From Aquilaria yunnanensis (lineage: Eukaryota > Streptophyta > Magnoliopsida > Malvales > Thymelaeaceae), in contig CM077596.1 in assembly GCA_039654915.1 (NCBI GenBank), forward strand, positions 57,348,501 to 57,412,500: DNA of 64,000 nt. Direction: 5' to 3'. Below are positions 11,629 through 22,720 of this stretch, in pieces. The stretch's first letter is position 1. Every line of letters starts with the position of its first letter. The notes under the pieces were generated by a model that did no database searches, was not told the DNA's origin, and saw only the letters and a program-made list of their open reading frames with translations. A program made the translations under genes and the position numbers.

Positions 11629-12403
11629 ATTGTTAGTATAAAGTTTAACATAAAACTTCCATTGTTACATTATATTTGAGGGCAAAATAGTTTTTATCTT
11701 ATTGATATTTAAAAATGTTCATTAATTGTTAACCAATAGCGCGGCGTAGAAAAAATTAGGAAAACTATCTACTTGAAAGGAAAAACAAAAACAAAACTGT
11801 AATTTATTAGGATTGGTGTACCACCGGTCAGTAGATTATAGTTCTGAATCTCATACAGTACCACAACCAATGATAAGATAGTATGAATCAAAAAAAGGTT
11901 CGCACCGTTTTATGTTTTGGGTGTCTTTGTTGTCTCGACTTTAGGATCTTTTTCCTCACAATTTTGGTATAGTGATGGGATAATAGGCCCTTCATACGCT
12001 CTGCTACAGTTCGGTTATAACGCTTCTGAGTATAAAAAAAAAAAATTCTTGTTTTTATTTTTTAAAATAAAATGTATAATATTATTTAAACTAAAAAGTT
12101 CTATACCAAAAGTTTATTAATATTTAAAATAATTTTATACTTTTATTTCTTTTATTTCTTAAAATTACGGTTCTACTGTTTATAATAGATTATTAATGTG
12201 AGATAAACTCTACATTCTAAAATATAGATGATTCCTTACGTATTAATATGTTATAATAAATGAGATTACTAAGAGCTTGGTATAATATTTTTAACCTTGC
12301 ATTTGGTAGGAAACCATTTAGTTTTTATTGTTTAAAAAAAAGCACTGAACTTATAAAGGACAAAAACAAAAAAGAAAATAAAAAGAAGTGGTCCAACGGC
12401 TCT
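11629..12403. repeat. Duplicated flank of the ankyrin unit (unit 2), right part
   Basis: Continues the segment broken by the hAT. It matches 50540-51385 and 53640-54477, including TTAATTGTTAACCAATAGCG, CTAAAAAGTTCTA and CTAAGAGCTTGGTATAAT. It leads directly into the truncated ankyrin exon at 12404. The open frames at 11917 and 12260 are chance frames in this flank. Confidence 0.75.
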
Positions 12404-12513
12404 CACCTGAGGCTTGTAGGAAGGTCTGCTGCGGTAGCGTTGACCCACGGTCTGCCCATCGCATCCTCAAAACAGACGATGTTCTTCTTCCACCGCCAGC
12501 TCAGGTCGTACCC
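12404..12513 (-). pseudogene. Ankyrin gene remnant (C-terminal end of ankyrin exon)
   Basis: Minus-strand translation gives GYD, RWKKNIVCFED and then a frameshift: GAGGATGCGATGGG here against GAGGATGACGATGGG in the intact copies (one base lost). The splice-donor side (CACCTGAGGCTTG in + orientation) is kept. The 5' part of the exon, the start codon and about 40 bp upstream are gone, replaced by the large inverted repeat at about 12514-14323. The upstream region resumes at 14324. This is a dead copy of the family at 7258, 51386 and 54478. Confidence 0.85.
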
Positions 12514-14323
12514 ACAATGTTTGCCTTAACCTACACTTGCCTCTATTTATTTTAAAAAATTTACAATTTTTCATTCAAATTATCACATCTGTCAGCTTAT
12601 CTAATATGTTAGTAGACCAAATGTCTTGATTAACCAATAAGATTTTCAATTTATGTAAATCAAATACAATATTCATCTCATACCACCTCCAATCCATTTG
12701 CCCTAAGTGTATGATATATGTCTAATAATTTTTTTATTCATGAATAATTTATATATTTATAAATTTATTACTAATTTCTAAATATATAATATATTTCCAT
12801 CTTTATAAAGTAATTTTAATATTAATTTACTTTTTAACATCTTATTTATTTTTTTAATTAATTCAAATGGGGAAGTGTCATTTTTTAGGAACAGTATATT
12901 TTAACAAATTTGATACATTTGTTATCACTAATTTGATGAATTTTTTATCTGAATGCATTCAATATGAACTAAACCGTATGGTATAACGTTGAGTTAGTTA
13001 TATGGGTGGAAGCATAATGTGAACTAATTAGCTTAATTAGTGATACTAGTAATTAGAACAAATTTTGAAAGAAAAAAATAAAAATCTTGCTTCCATATAT
13101 TCATCTTCCAATATGGGAAATTATTATTAGCTTTATTCAATGTTATTCCAATTAATTAATCATCTCTTTCTCTCTTATTCGATGACTAATCTGTAGCTAA
13201 TAAATTTGATTTGAAGACAGCAAAAAAGTAACACAAACTAAGAAATTTGTTCATGCGATTTTTTCTCACACAAGAGACTGATGCACGAATCAATATGGTA
13301 TTTTTAAAAGAAAAAGAAGAGAAAATAACACGATCTAGTCATATATAAATAAAAAAAACACACGATTTGTAGCTAAAATATATTTCATCAAATCATGTTT
13401 TTTTTTATTTTATTTATATATGACTAGATCATGTTATTCTTTCTTCTTTTTCTTTTAAATTTATCATATTGATACGTGTATCAGTCTTTTGTGTGGGAAA
13501 AAATCGTATGAACAAATTTCTTGATTTGTGTTACTTTTATGTTGTTTTCTAATCAAATTTATTAGCTACAGATCAGTCACTGGATAAGAGAGAGAGAGAG
13601 AAAGAGAGATTATTGTTTGATTAATTGGAATAACATTGAATAAAACTAATAATCAATTCGCATATTGGAAGATAAATATATGGAAGCAAGATTTTTATTT
13701 CTTTCAAAATTTGTTCTAATTACCAATATCACTAATTAAGCTGGTTAGTTCATGTTATACTTCCCTTATTTATCACCATCAACCAATTAAAACCACACAT
13801 GCTTCCACTCATATAACTACCTCAATGTTATACCATACGATTTAGTTCACATTAAAGGTATTCAGATAAAAAAATCCATCAAATTAGTGATAACAGATGC
13901 ATCAAATTAGTTAAAATATATTGTTCATAAAAAATGACACTTCTCCATTTGAATTAATTAAAAAAATGAATAGGATGTTAAAAAGTAAATTAACACTAAA
14001 ATTACTTTATAAAGATGAAAATACATTATATATTTAGAAATTAATAGTTAATTTATAAATATATAAATTATTCATGAATGAAAAAATTATTAGAAATATA
14101 TCATACATTTAGGGAAAATGGATTAGAGGTGGCATGGGATGAATATTGTGGTTGATTTGCACAAATTGAAAATCTTGTTGGTCAATCAGGGCATTTGGCC
14201 CACTAACATATCAAACAAGCTGACAGAAGAGACTATTTAAGGGGGGAAACTATAGGTTTTCTAAAATAGAGGGAGGCAAGTGTAGGTTAGGGCAAATGTC
14301 AGAGGATTTTTTGCAAATTTCCC
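12514..14323. mobile_element. Large inverted repeat / foldback element (about 1.8 kb)
   Basis: The left arm (about 12514-13369) and right arm (about 13389-14320) are inverted copies of each other, separated by about 20 bp. Paired marks are AACCTACACTTGCCTC (12529) with GAGGCAAGTGTAGGTT (14272), and CACGATCTAGTCATATATA (13329) with its inverse near 13420. The right arm holds an extra piece of about 45 bp near 13755-13800. The right terminus ends AGGATTTTTTGCAAATTTCCC-like, resembling plant MULE-type ends; the left arm lacks these last bases. No transposase. The transcript would form a long hairpin. Insertion went with loss of about 570 bp of the ankyrin gene. Confidence 0.82.
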
Positions 14324-14429
14324 TTATAGTATCGAGCAGTGCAAGAAATTGCTTTATTATTATTATTATTATTACCAGTTCTTATTCGCCCCAATGTGGT
14401 TTGGAATCTTTCGAAGATGTGTTATGGTC
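14324..14429. repeat. Upstream region of the broken ankyrin gene (unit 2)
   Basis: TATAGTATCGAGCAGTGCAA through an ATT microsatellite (about 14352-14374) to GGAATCTTTCGAA matches 55127-55222, the region just upstream of the ankyrin gene at 54478-55086. It therefore marks where the promoter side of the lost copy was. Confidence 0.75.
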
Positions 14430-14640
14430 TAAAAATGAATGTCAGTCGGTTAAATCCAAAACCTAACTCGAACTGCTTTTATTGGGTTAGGTAAAAATTT
14501 GTTATGATTTGTGAATTGGTTCTACTTATTGAAAAACTATCAATTTTTGGGTTAGTTTTAGCTCCGTAGTTAACCAACTCGAGATAGAACCAAACCTTTT
14601 GTGTGTATGTGTGTCTATATATATGATATTACTAAATTAC
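14430..14640. mobile_element. Truncated copy of the hAT family at 5349
   Basis: About 200 bp align with 5349-5580, though with many changes. Both have the order AACCC/AACCTAACTCGAAC, TTGGGTTAGGTAAAAATT, a central GGTTGGTT-type block, then AACTCGAGATAGAACC and an AT microsatellite. The left end reads TAAAAATGAATG, a mutated TAGGAGTGAGCA. The right half is missing, cut near 14640. Confidence 0.6.
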
Positions 14641-16589
14641 GTATATATCTATGTATTGAAATGAAAAATTATAAAGGTGCTTTGGTTGAGCTAGTTTAAA
14701 GCTTAAAGTGAGCATTTCACTAGTCCTTAGTGCCTTGAAAAGGAAGGGCTCATGACTTGTTAGATTGGTTAAGGGCAGGCAGGTTACTCTAAAGGATAAA
14801 ACCCATTTATGAAGTGCATAGTTTAGTGCACTAAGTAAAGTTATAGGATAAGCCACTTGAGTGATTCCTCATGGCAACCATATCCCAATTATAAGATGAA
14901 GTGACAAAGTTAGTTCCCTCACCAAGTAAGTTGTGTTGATATGGCAAAAGCTACAAGTGTATCATCTCGACAATGAGTTAGCACGGTACAGTCAATGGTA
15001 TAGTAGTTAAGAGTATGAATGAAGATGGTTCTTTCTAACCATAAGTCAAGCAAATGAGTGTTGCTGAGGAGGTGCTTGAAAGTAACTAGAGGCCGAGAGG
15101 CGTAGGAAAAGAAAGAGAGTCTAGTAGGATGGGAGGTATGTTGAAGCATAGTGAAAACGGCCAAGATGTCTAGTTGGCTACCAAACTGAGAATAACTAGG
15201 ACAGCCTTGGATTGAGTAATATCTTGTCACCCAACTAAAAAACTCATTGGTGCTTTAGGCATGGGATAGGCATTAGTGGCCAAGAAGCAAGTGTGCTAAG
15301 AATGCACTGAATAACTAAGTTGGCTTGTGTAATGAGTTGGCTCCGAGTGTAAAGAAACAAAAGTACTTAGAGTGTAGGTTTGTGCACCAAGGATACTATG
15401 AGTGGAGCAACTAAGGCATCAAGACCTTTGGCTTGGGTAGTATATCAGTAGCATCATCGCTGAGTGCTAGGAAGCCTAAGTTGAAAGGGCATGGACAAGG
15501 CCAGAGGGCTACTAGCTGCTTAGAGGTCTTAACACTCATGCTAGAGAAGCTTTCTTTGGTAGTAAACGGGTGTAAGAGACTACAACGTAGCAATGTCAGT
15601 AGGCTTATAGTGCTTAGGTGGTGCATGCACCAGTATGCTTGTTGCAAAATGATTGTTTAAGAAAAACGTCGAAGACTTATACTCTAGGTTGCACCGAGAC
15701 TTGCAACTCTTAGTAGGTCATTTATTCAAAAGAACCCTAAATTATAACGGAGCACGGAGCGAAGTATGCCTTAGGGGTGCTAGTGGTGAGGTCATAGTAC
15801 ACTAGTGACACTAAGAGTCTAGTGATCATTAAGAGTCATTGGCTACCAGACCTACAGTGAGAAACAATTAGTGTGAGAGTTAGTCGAAAACTTCATACTT
15901 GTTAAGCTAGCTTACACTAAGGGCTTTGGTATGAGGGTGTTAGGTTTTGAACCTAAAGTGAAACTTTTCAAGTGTGAGCATTAATAGACAAGCTTAACTT
16001 GTTAAGTTAGCTTACACTAGTAGGTTTTGGCATAACGTAGATTGTGGAAGAAGTTGATTCATGTTGAGCTTTCAATAGTTAATTGTCAGTCCAAGGTTAG
16101 TAGACAAGTTTCCAAAAGTTTTTAAGCCACCTTGTACTAGGAGACTCGAGCACAGAGCATGGTATTGAGGAGTTGTGGTCACTAGATTTACCAAGACAGG
16201 TGTGAGTAGTTAAATATCCTTCAGTAGCGTCCACATATTGAGGATAGTGGAGTACCATATCATAGTTTTTGATAATTGGTTTGCACTAAGGTGATTTAGA
16301 CCAAGTAAGGTCTGATTAAAATGAAAAGAACAATGAGTGGTGGTTGGTGTGTAATTGGCATGAGCACAAAGTATGGTATTGACCATAGTACCTGTACAAG
16401 TTGGAATCTGACTTGAACGCAGGAAAGGCATTGGCGAAACAAGTTAGGTAGTCAAGCACCAAGTGGGTTGTCATGGAGCCGACACTCATTTGTAGGTTTA
16501 ACAGGGATTTGTTGGCACCGTATCCTAGGAAATTGTCTTAAGATAGGAAGATTCAATTTGGAGGATCAAATTCTTTAACGTGAGGAAAA
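14641..16589 (+). mobile_element. Decayed Ty3/gypsy internal region
   Basis: No reading frame survives. Its assignment rests on position: it ends in GGATCAAATTCTTTAACGTG-AGGAAAA directly before TGTTATGACCC, matching the end of pol plus polypurine tract that precedes the 3' LTR in chromovirus-type gypsy elements. The rest shows only G/T-rich sequence with many TAGTG and AAGT phrases and no motif I can place, so other origins for part of it are possible. The frames at 14632-16431 are chance. Confidence 0.4.
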
Positions 16590-19211
16590 TGTTATGACCC
16601 TCATAGCGGAAAGTTCAGTGAGCAAATAAATTCATAAATTATTAGCTTAAATCCCTTATTTAGAGGTGAATTAGCAAAATCAAGTAAATTATTTAAGGTT
16701 TATAGGTTTTAAATGGTTTATGGCACTACGTATACCAAAGGGTAAAATGTTAATTTTACACCTTGAAGGATCGGGATAGGTCCTGAGAGTTAAAACATTG
16801 TTTTTAAAACCTAAAGCCTAGGTTAGAAAGTATTACATAAGTGTTTAATACCTAAGTTACTATTTAGTGAAGGGTAAATTTACAAATTTTATAAAATTTT
16901 GGGGAGGGGGAGCACTTGTTGTTCTAAACAAGTTGGAGGAGCTGAGCTTGCCACTATTCACTCCATCTTTTCCCAAAATTTTGTGGCTATTTAACGCTCA
17001 CCATTTCTTGCCAAAATCTCTTTCAAATCAAGATTTCTTAATGAAAATTAAAAATTTTCATGGTGCCCACAAAAAGGGAAGCTTATTTTACATTTGTTTT
17101 AGGGTTTTTGAAGCTCTTGAAGGTGTTTTCTAGCTTGGGCAACCTTGTGTGCCTGGGGTACTCCTTGTTTCATGAAATTTTCTTGTTTCTTGAGCTTAAT
17201 CAAGCTTGAATTTTGTCCAACTAGTGTTAAATTAGTGCCATATACCTTGTATTTTGCTTGGAACCTAGTGAAATCCTTTAAAGCTTGAGTTTTATGGCTC
17301 GTGGTGCTTGATTCATATTAATTCATTTGTAATTTAGGTAAAAGATTTATGTTTGATGCATAATTGATGTCATTCTAGGTTGCTTGTAGTAGAACACATG
17401 TGGTTAGTTAAATGGCGTTGATTGGCGGGTGTGAAGTTCATGGTGGACTAGTGCATTTCCCTTGCTTGGTTTGATGTTTATATGTATTACAAGTTTGGTA
17501 TGAATAGTGTATTATGGCCTAGGAAGTGCATTTTGGAAATATGTGAAGTGAGGAGGTGTCCTAAGCATGTTTGAGGGGGTTTGGAAGCCTTCCAATGTGC
17601 TGAGAGCGTTACTTTCGGGTGTAGGGCCCCGGGCACAAAGCCCTGGAGGTGCCTGAAACACCTGATATGCTAGGGTTATAGTCCTAAAAAGGAGAAGCCG
17701 TAGCTCTAGGCACAGGGGCCATAAATGATTCTTTTTCTTAAATGGAGACTTCAATTGGGGCCCCGAGGAAAATGTGCCTAGGGTAAGAGGATGCTTGATG
17801 GTGCTCCGAGACTTCCAGAACTCTTTTAAGAGCTAAGGATTTCTCGAGATTTGTGAATTACAAAGGTAACTGTGGAGGAAACTAGTTTAATTGGCCATGA
17901 TAGCAAACCATTAGCTCAGGTGTAGGGTTTAGTAACATTAGGATCCTAACCGGGCCTTCAAGTTTGAGGTCCCGATGTGAGAACCCCAGTGCACCTAGGT
18001 GGGTTCCTTGGAACCTAGAAATCATGAGTTTAACCATGATTATTACCACTCCAATAGGGTGAACCAAGTAATAGTGGATAAGCAAGCACCATGAGTGATG
18101 GTTTAGTGCACTTGTAGCCTAGGCAAGTTTATTGGCACAGGTAAGAACCTAGTGCACTCTTGGTAGAGTTTTAAGGTGGAAGCTTAGTACACAAGTGAAC
18201 TGAGCAAGCTTAATAGCTTGAGGCATTGTGTGGAGGCTTAGTATACCTAATGAGTTCCTTGGAACTCAAGCAAGGTGCATCCGCTATATTCATCTGTACA
18301 ACAATCAAGGAAAGGCTAAATGGTGAGCTAAGCTCGCAGCATTGATAAGCTAAGGCTTGCTAAAAGCGAGTTAGAGGCTACTATCACTTAACACGGAGTG
18401 ATGCTCGTGGGAGGACTAGGTAGAGAACAAAACCCAAGGGACTGAAATACTATGCATATAGATTTAGCCTCACATTGTTTTGAATTCACAATAGATTGCA
18501 TATTATGTAAATATGCATGTCCTTATGGTTTTTCTTGCAGGTTGAAAGATCCCTTATTGAGAATCAAAGATTCTCACTCCCTTGGTGTTTGTTGTGCAGA
18601 TAATGTATTTGTAAGGCTGACAACCGTTGAGGGTTATTGAACTGGGCTCACGAGCAGGTGATACATTTATTTTAATCCTTATGATTATAGTTTGTAGTTT
18701 GCTTGTTGATTACACTATGGTGCTAACTATAGTTGTTTATTTGGCCGACAGAGACTAGTGAAGTATAAGGAGGGCTTTTGGAGCTTGCCACCGGGAGTTG
18801 ATCTAAAGTGGGAGCTAGTTACGGTTCTTAATAGTTGTAGTATTGGTGTATAGTTCATATAAGTTTGCCTCCAATGCACATGGTTGAGTTGTTAAACTCT
18901 AGAGTCGCTCCTAGGTGAGAGTATAGTCATCTTTGTATTAATCCTTGCAAACAATTGATTGTATGTAGTTAAATTCATATCTATTTTGTATCTTTTGATG
19001 GTTTTGTAGTTTAGTTTATAATGAAATGTCATGGCAATGTTTCATCTTTTATTATTTGTTTAACCATTTAAGTCAAAGCATTACTCATGTGTGGTTTTAT
19101 AGTAGGCTAATTAACTAAAAGCAAGAAGGTTTTAGCTAGAGTACACTTAACCAATTAGCCGATTGCAACTAGTGTATGGGACTCCTAGGTGGGCCCACAA
19201 GGGCTATGTCA
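16590..19211 (+). mobile_element. Ty3/gypsy LTR, probably the 3' LTR of a chromovirus-type element (2622 bp)
   Basis: Starts TGTTATGACCCTCATAGC after a purine-rich tract and ends GGGCTATGTCA. The TGTNATGACCC start is typical of Tekay/Del-like chromovirus LTRs. The part at 18530-18605 (TTGCAGGTTGAAAGATCCCT, TATTGAGAATC..., CTCACTCCCTTGG) parallels 62040-62100 in the solo LTR at 60105-62761, so the two are related. No matching 5-bp duplication is found, as expected when the other end of the element is lost. No gene inside; the 16867-17133 frame is chance. Confidence 0.6.
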
Positions 19212-19215
19212 GTTG

Positions 19216-19320
19216 GCACGTTTGACAAAATATTGTTTAGTTAGGGTTAATTGCATTTACTCTTAAAACTTAGTAGAAGTCACATTTATCCCTTATGCTT
19301 CAAAGTAAATATTTGTCCCC
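19216..19320. repeat. Dispersed repeat shared with 57715-57815
   Basis: GCACGTTTGACAAAATAT, then GTTAGGGTTAATTGCATTTA and CTCTTAAAACTTAGT...TCACATTTATC, occurs with small changes at 57717-57812. It starts within five bases of the end of the LTR at 19211. It may be one end of an unrecognised transposon. Confidence 0.55.
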
Positions 19321-19479
19321 AATATTTCTTGATATTGCTGGAGAAAAATGGGTAACTTTGGAAGGTAAATATATTTAGCAGGTTTTGTTACAATTAAATT
19401 GTTTCACTTCTATAAAAAAAAGTTATTTTCCAACATTTTTTTTGCAATGACTTCACACTGGAAAATGCTGCAATGGAAA

Positions 19480-19820
19480 ATGACACTTTGGAAAAAAAAA
19501 GTTTTTGGCAGCCCAAAGGTTAGCCATTGGTAATTACCAATGGCTAGCCATTGAAATATGACCAGTTGAAAATTTTCAATAGCTCAACCTTGTAGCATTT
19601 TCTCCAAAGGTTAAGTGGTTTTGTGGCAGCTAAGGCTGTTGTAAATTACAAACAACCAAGGATGTTGGAAACATGCCAATGGCTCAGGCCAATGGAAATT
19701 ACCAATGGCCTTAGCCGTTGGTAAATGTCTTTTAAAGAAATACATTTCTATTGACCTTGGCCATTGATAAGTTCCTACAGTCATAATCGTTGAAAATTTC
19801 CAATAGCCTAGCTTTTAAAA
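19480..19820. repeat. Cluster of short inverted repeats (GCCATTGG/CCAATGGC type)
   Basis: Phrases such as AGCCATTGGTAATTACCAAT, GGCTAGCCATTG, CCAATGGAAATTACCAATGG and TTGGCCATTGATAAG recur in both orientations over 340 bp, so the strand could fold into several hairpins. Such clusters occur in subterminal regions of class II transposons. No termini or duplicated target were found, so the type is open. Confidence 0.5.
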
Positions 19821-19846
19821 TATATATATATATATATATATATATA
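19820..19846. repeat. (TA)n microsatellite
   Basis: Uninterrupted alternating TA of 27 bases. Confidence 0.95.
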
Positions 19847-20149
19847 GAAAAGCAAATATATTGGATGAATAAACACACTTAGAAATACCAAACTTCTTAC
19901 ATGTAATCATAAGCAAAACTTATAATTAACAAGAAATCATGCCTTCAACTTTTTTTTTTCTTGTACATTAGAATATGAGCAATACACAACTCAATTTTGT
20001 TGCTATTACATTAGTCCAGACCATATTAGAATTGTTCATTGTATTAAAATTAGAAGTTTGATGACTAGTAGTATATGTGCATGATAAAATCAGCAGCAAG
20101 AAAGAGAACTATCTTACTTTTGGAGCAAAAATCAAAGCCTCATTGTGAG

Positions 20150-20232
20150 CGTCTCCATCCAGGTTAAGATTTTCTTTTTCCCGACTCACACCAGCCTTTT
20201 GCACATAACCTCTAAAGCTTTGACTCCCACAA
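20150..20232 (-). pseudogene. Ankyrin gene remnant (end of exon 1, BDA1-like)
   Basis: TCCATCCAGGTTAAGATTTT and CACACCAGCC...ACCTCTAAAGCTTTGA parallel 49274-49345 in the intact ankyrin gene (the stretch coding LEVLYGWLVRARKKEILTW). A stop and indels are present. It is the only piece of that copy in the area, and resembles the 49-kb gene rather than the copies at 7 and 54 kb. Confidence 0.7.
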
Positions 20233-20364
20233 AGAAAACCATGGAATTGCATTGTTTACCTGATGGACTATTGGATCATTTGGAGCAAAAATCAACACCT
20301 CATTGTGAGGGTTTCTTCATCTTTTCATCTTATGACTCTAAACAACACGCTTAGCAGAATTAGA

Positions 20365-20660
20365 TAAGGAGAGGTTATGTAGGTTTTGGAATATAGGGGT
20401 AAGTGTAGGTTTGGGCAAATCAACGGAGTTTGCAAAATTTTTCATTGTTCTTGATCAAAAGCAAATACAATATATATTGCAAACTCAGTATTGGCACGAC
20501 AAACATGAAACAAAACACTTTAGAACATTAATTATTTTTTGTCTACTCAAAAACAGCTCTAAAATATTAAGCCAAAGTGATGTGGATTTTGGACCATTAA
20601 TTGACAATATAAGAAATCACCTTATAGTATATATCAAAATTAGTTAAACATTAATGTAAG
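20365..20660. repeat. MULE-like end plus upstream ankyrin-unit sequence
   Basis: At 20396-20440 the phrase GGGTAAGTGTAGGTTTGGGC, then AAATC and TTTGCAAAATTT, resembles the right end of the foldback at 14265-14323. From about 20440, GATCAAAAGCAAATACAATA and TTGCAAACTCAGTATTGG match 55400-55435, upstream of the third ankyrin copy. No gene. Confidence 0.6.
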
Positions 20661-21104
20661 ATAATGCAATGAATAATTCAATTAAAATGTGAACAAATTA
20701 GTTTATATATCCAGCATTGTCACAAAATCTCAATTAATATTGAGAATAATGAAATAATGTATATTTCAATATTCAATAAATATTATCAAGAAAACTATTA
20801 CTAAACTAACAACAATTTAAAAAGTACCAAATTAATTTCAACATGGATTGATTATCATTGGCACTCTTAGCCATTAACATAAAGTATTTACGACAAAAAT
20901 TACAAAATTCGTATAGGCAAATTCAAGAGCACTAAATTCGAGATAAGGTTGCCTTGGTTCACGGGAACATTCTAAAATACAAGAGGGGGTACCAATACCT
21001 CCATTTTTATGGCTCATCCCCAAAATTTTAGTTTTTGATCAGTTAAGGACCTAAGTTTAGAAATGTAACAAAATTACACAAAATAATAAAATCATAGTGT
21101 AACC
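20661..21104. other. AT-rich DNA without a recognisable gene
   Basis: AT-rich, unique-looking sequence between duplicated ankyrin-unit DNA and the minisatellite. Nothing else seen. Confidence 0.6.
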
Positions 21105-22720
21105 TAAACAGCGGGTTATAGGTTATGCGGCATGTAATTTAGGTTAAATGGTATGATGTTAAGGTTAGGTGATATCGAATTTAGGTTAAACGGTATTATA
21201 TTCAGGTTCATGTGATATCAAATTCAAATGGTATGAAAATCAAGTTAATGTGGTATGAGATTCAGGTTTATATGTTATAAGGTTAATGTGGTATAAGATT
21301 CTGGTTGTTGTAGTATAGGATTTAGGTTAACTAGTATAAGATTCAAGTTCATGTGGTATGCGATATAACTTAAATGGTATGCGATTCAGGTTAATTGCTA
21401 TGAGTTTTAGGTTAAATGGTATGAGATTCTGGTTCTTGTGGTATGAGATTTTGGTTGCTTTGGTATGATATTCAGTTTAAGTGGTGTGAGATTCAGGTTA
21501 AGTTGGTATGATATTTAGGTTAAGTGATGTGAGATTCAGGTTATATGGTATGAGATTCAGGCTATTGTGTTATCACATTCAGGTTAAGTGGTATAGGTTA
21601 AGTGGTATAAGATTCAGGTTGTTGTGATATCGGATTCAGGTTATGTCATATGACATTCACATGATTGTGGTATAGGATTTAGGTTAATTGGTATGAGATT
21701 CAGGTTAAATGGTATTACATTCAGGTTTTTGTGGTATGAGATTCAGATTAACTGGTATGAGATTCATATTGTTACTTATGGTATCAGATTCAGGTTGTTA
21801 TGGTATAGGATTTAAAGTTAATTGGTATAACATTCAGGTTCTTATGGTATGAAATTCAGGTTATGATATAAGATTCAGGTTAAGTGGTATGAGATTCAGG
21901 TTTTATGGTACAAGATTCTGGTTGTTGTGGTATCAAATTCAAGTTAACTAGTATGAGATTTAGTTAAATGGTATGAGATTCTAGTTAAATGGTATGATAT
22001 TCAGGTGCATGTGGTATGGGATTCTGGTTATTGTGGTATAGGATTCAGGTTAAGTGATATGAGATTAGGTTCCAGTGGTATGAGCTTCTAGTTATTATGG
22101 TATGGGATTCAGGTGTAAAGGATGCGATTAATGTTAAATGGTATGAGATTCAGGTTTAATGGTATGAGATTAAGGTTAAGTTGGTATGAAATTCACGTTA
22201 ACTAGTATGAGATTTAGGTTGTTACTTATAATATTATATTCAGGTTGTGGTATAAGATTTGGCTTAAATGTTATCAGATTCAGGTTATTGTGGTATGAAA
22301 TTTAGGTTAAATGGTATGATATTCAGATTAAGTGGTATGAGATTTGGGTTAAATTGGTATAATATTCAGGTTTAGTGGTGTAAGATTCATGTTATATGGT
22401 ATGAGATTCAGGTTAATTGGTATGAGATTGAGGTTAAGTGGTATAGGATTTGGGTTAATTGGTATGAGATTAAGGTCATTTTGGTATCAGATTCAGGTTA
22501 AATGGTATGACATTCAGGTTGTTGTGGTATCAGATTTAGGTTAAGTGGTATGAAATTCAGGTTCTTGTGATATGAGATTTAGGTTAATTGGTATGAGATT
22601 CAGGTTAAATGATATGACATTCAGGTTCTTGTGGTATAAGATTTAGATGGTTATGGTATGAGATTTAGGTTGTTACTTATGGTATTAGATTCAGGTTGGT
22701 ATGGTATGAGATTCGGGTTG
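21105..22720. repeat. Minisatellite, 20-21 bp unit GGTTAAGTGGTATGAGATTC (left block)
   Basis: Roughly 80 degenerate copies of GGTTAAgTGGTATGAGATTCa with substitutions and variants (GGTTGTTGTGGTATC, GGTTCTTGTGGTATGAG). Some longer units carry an inserted TTACTTATGG. The array is interrupted at 22720 by the Tat retrotransposon and continues at 34467. The GGTTTAGGTT-like core resembles plant telomere repeats, and telomere-like DNA follows the right block. Confidence 0.92.

Noticed and set aside
14632..16431. Series of frames of 70-100 codons in the decayed gypsy region
   Set aside because: No domain or motif is visible, frames overlap on both strands, and composition follows the local G/T bias.
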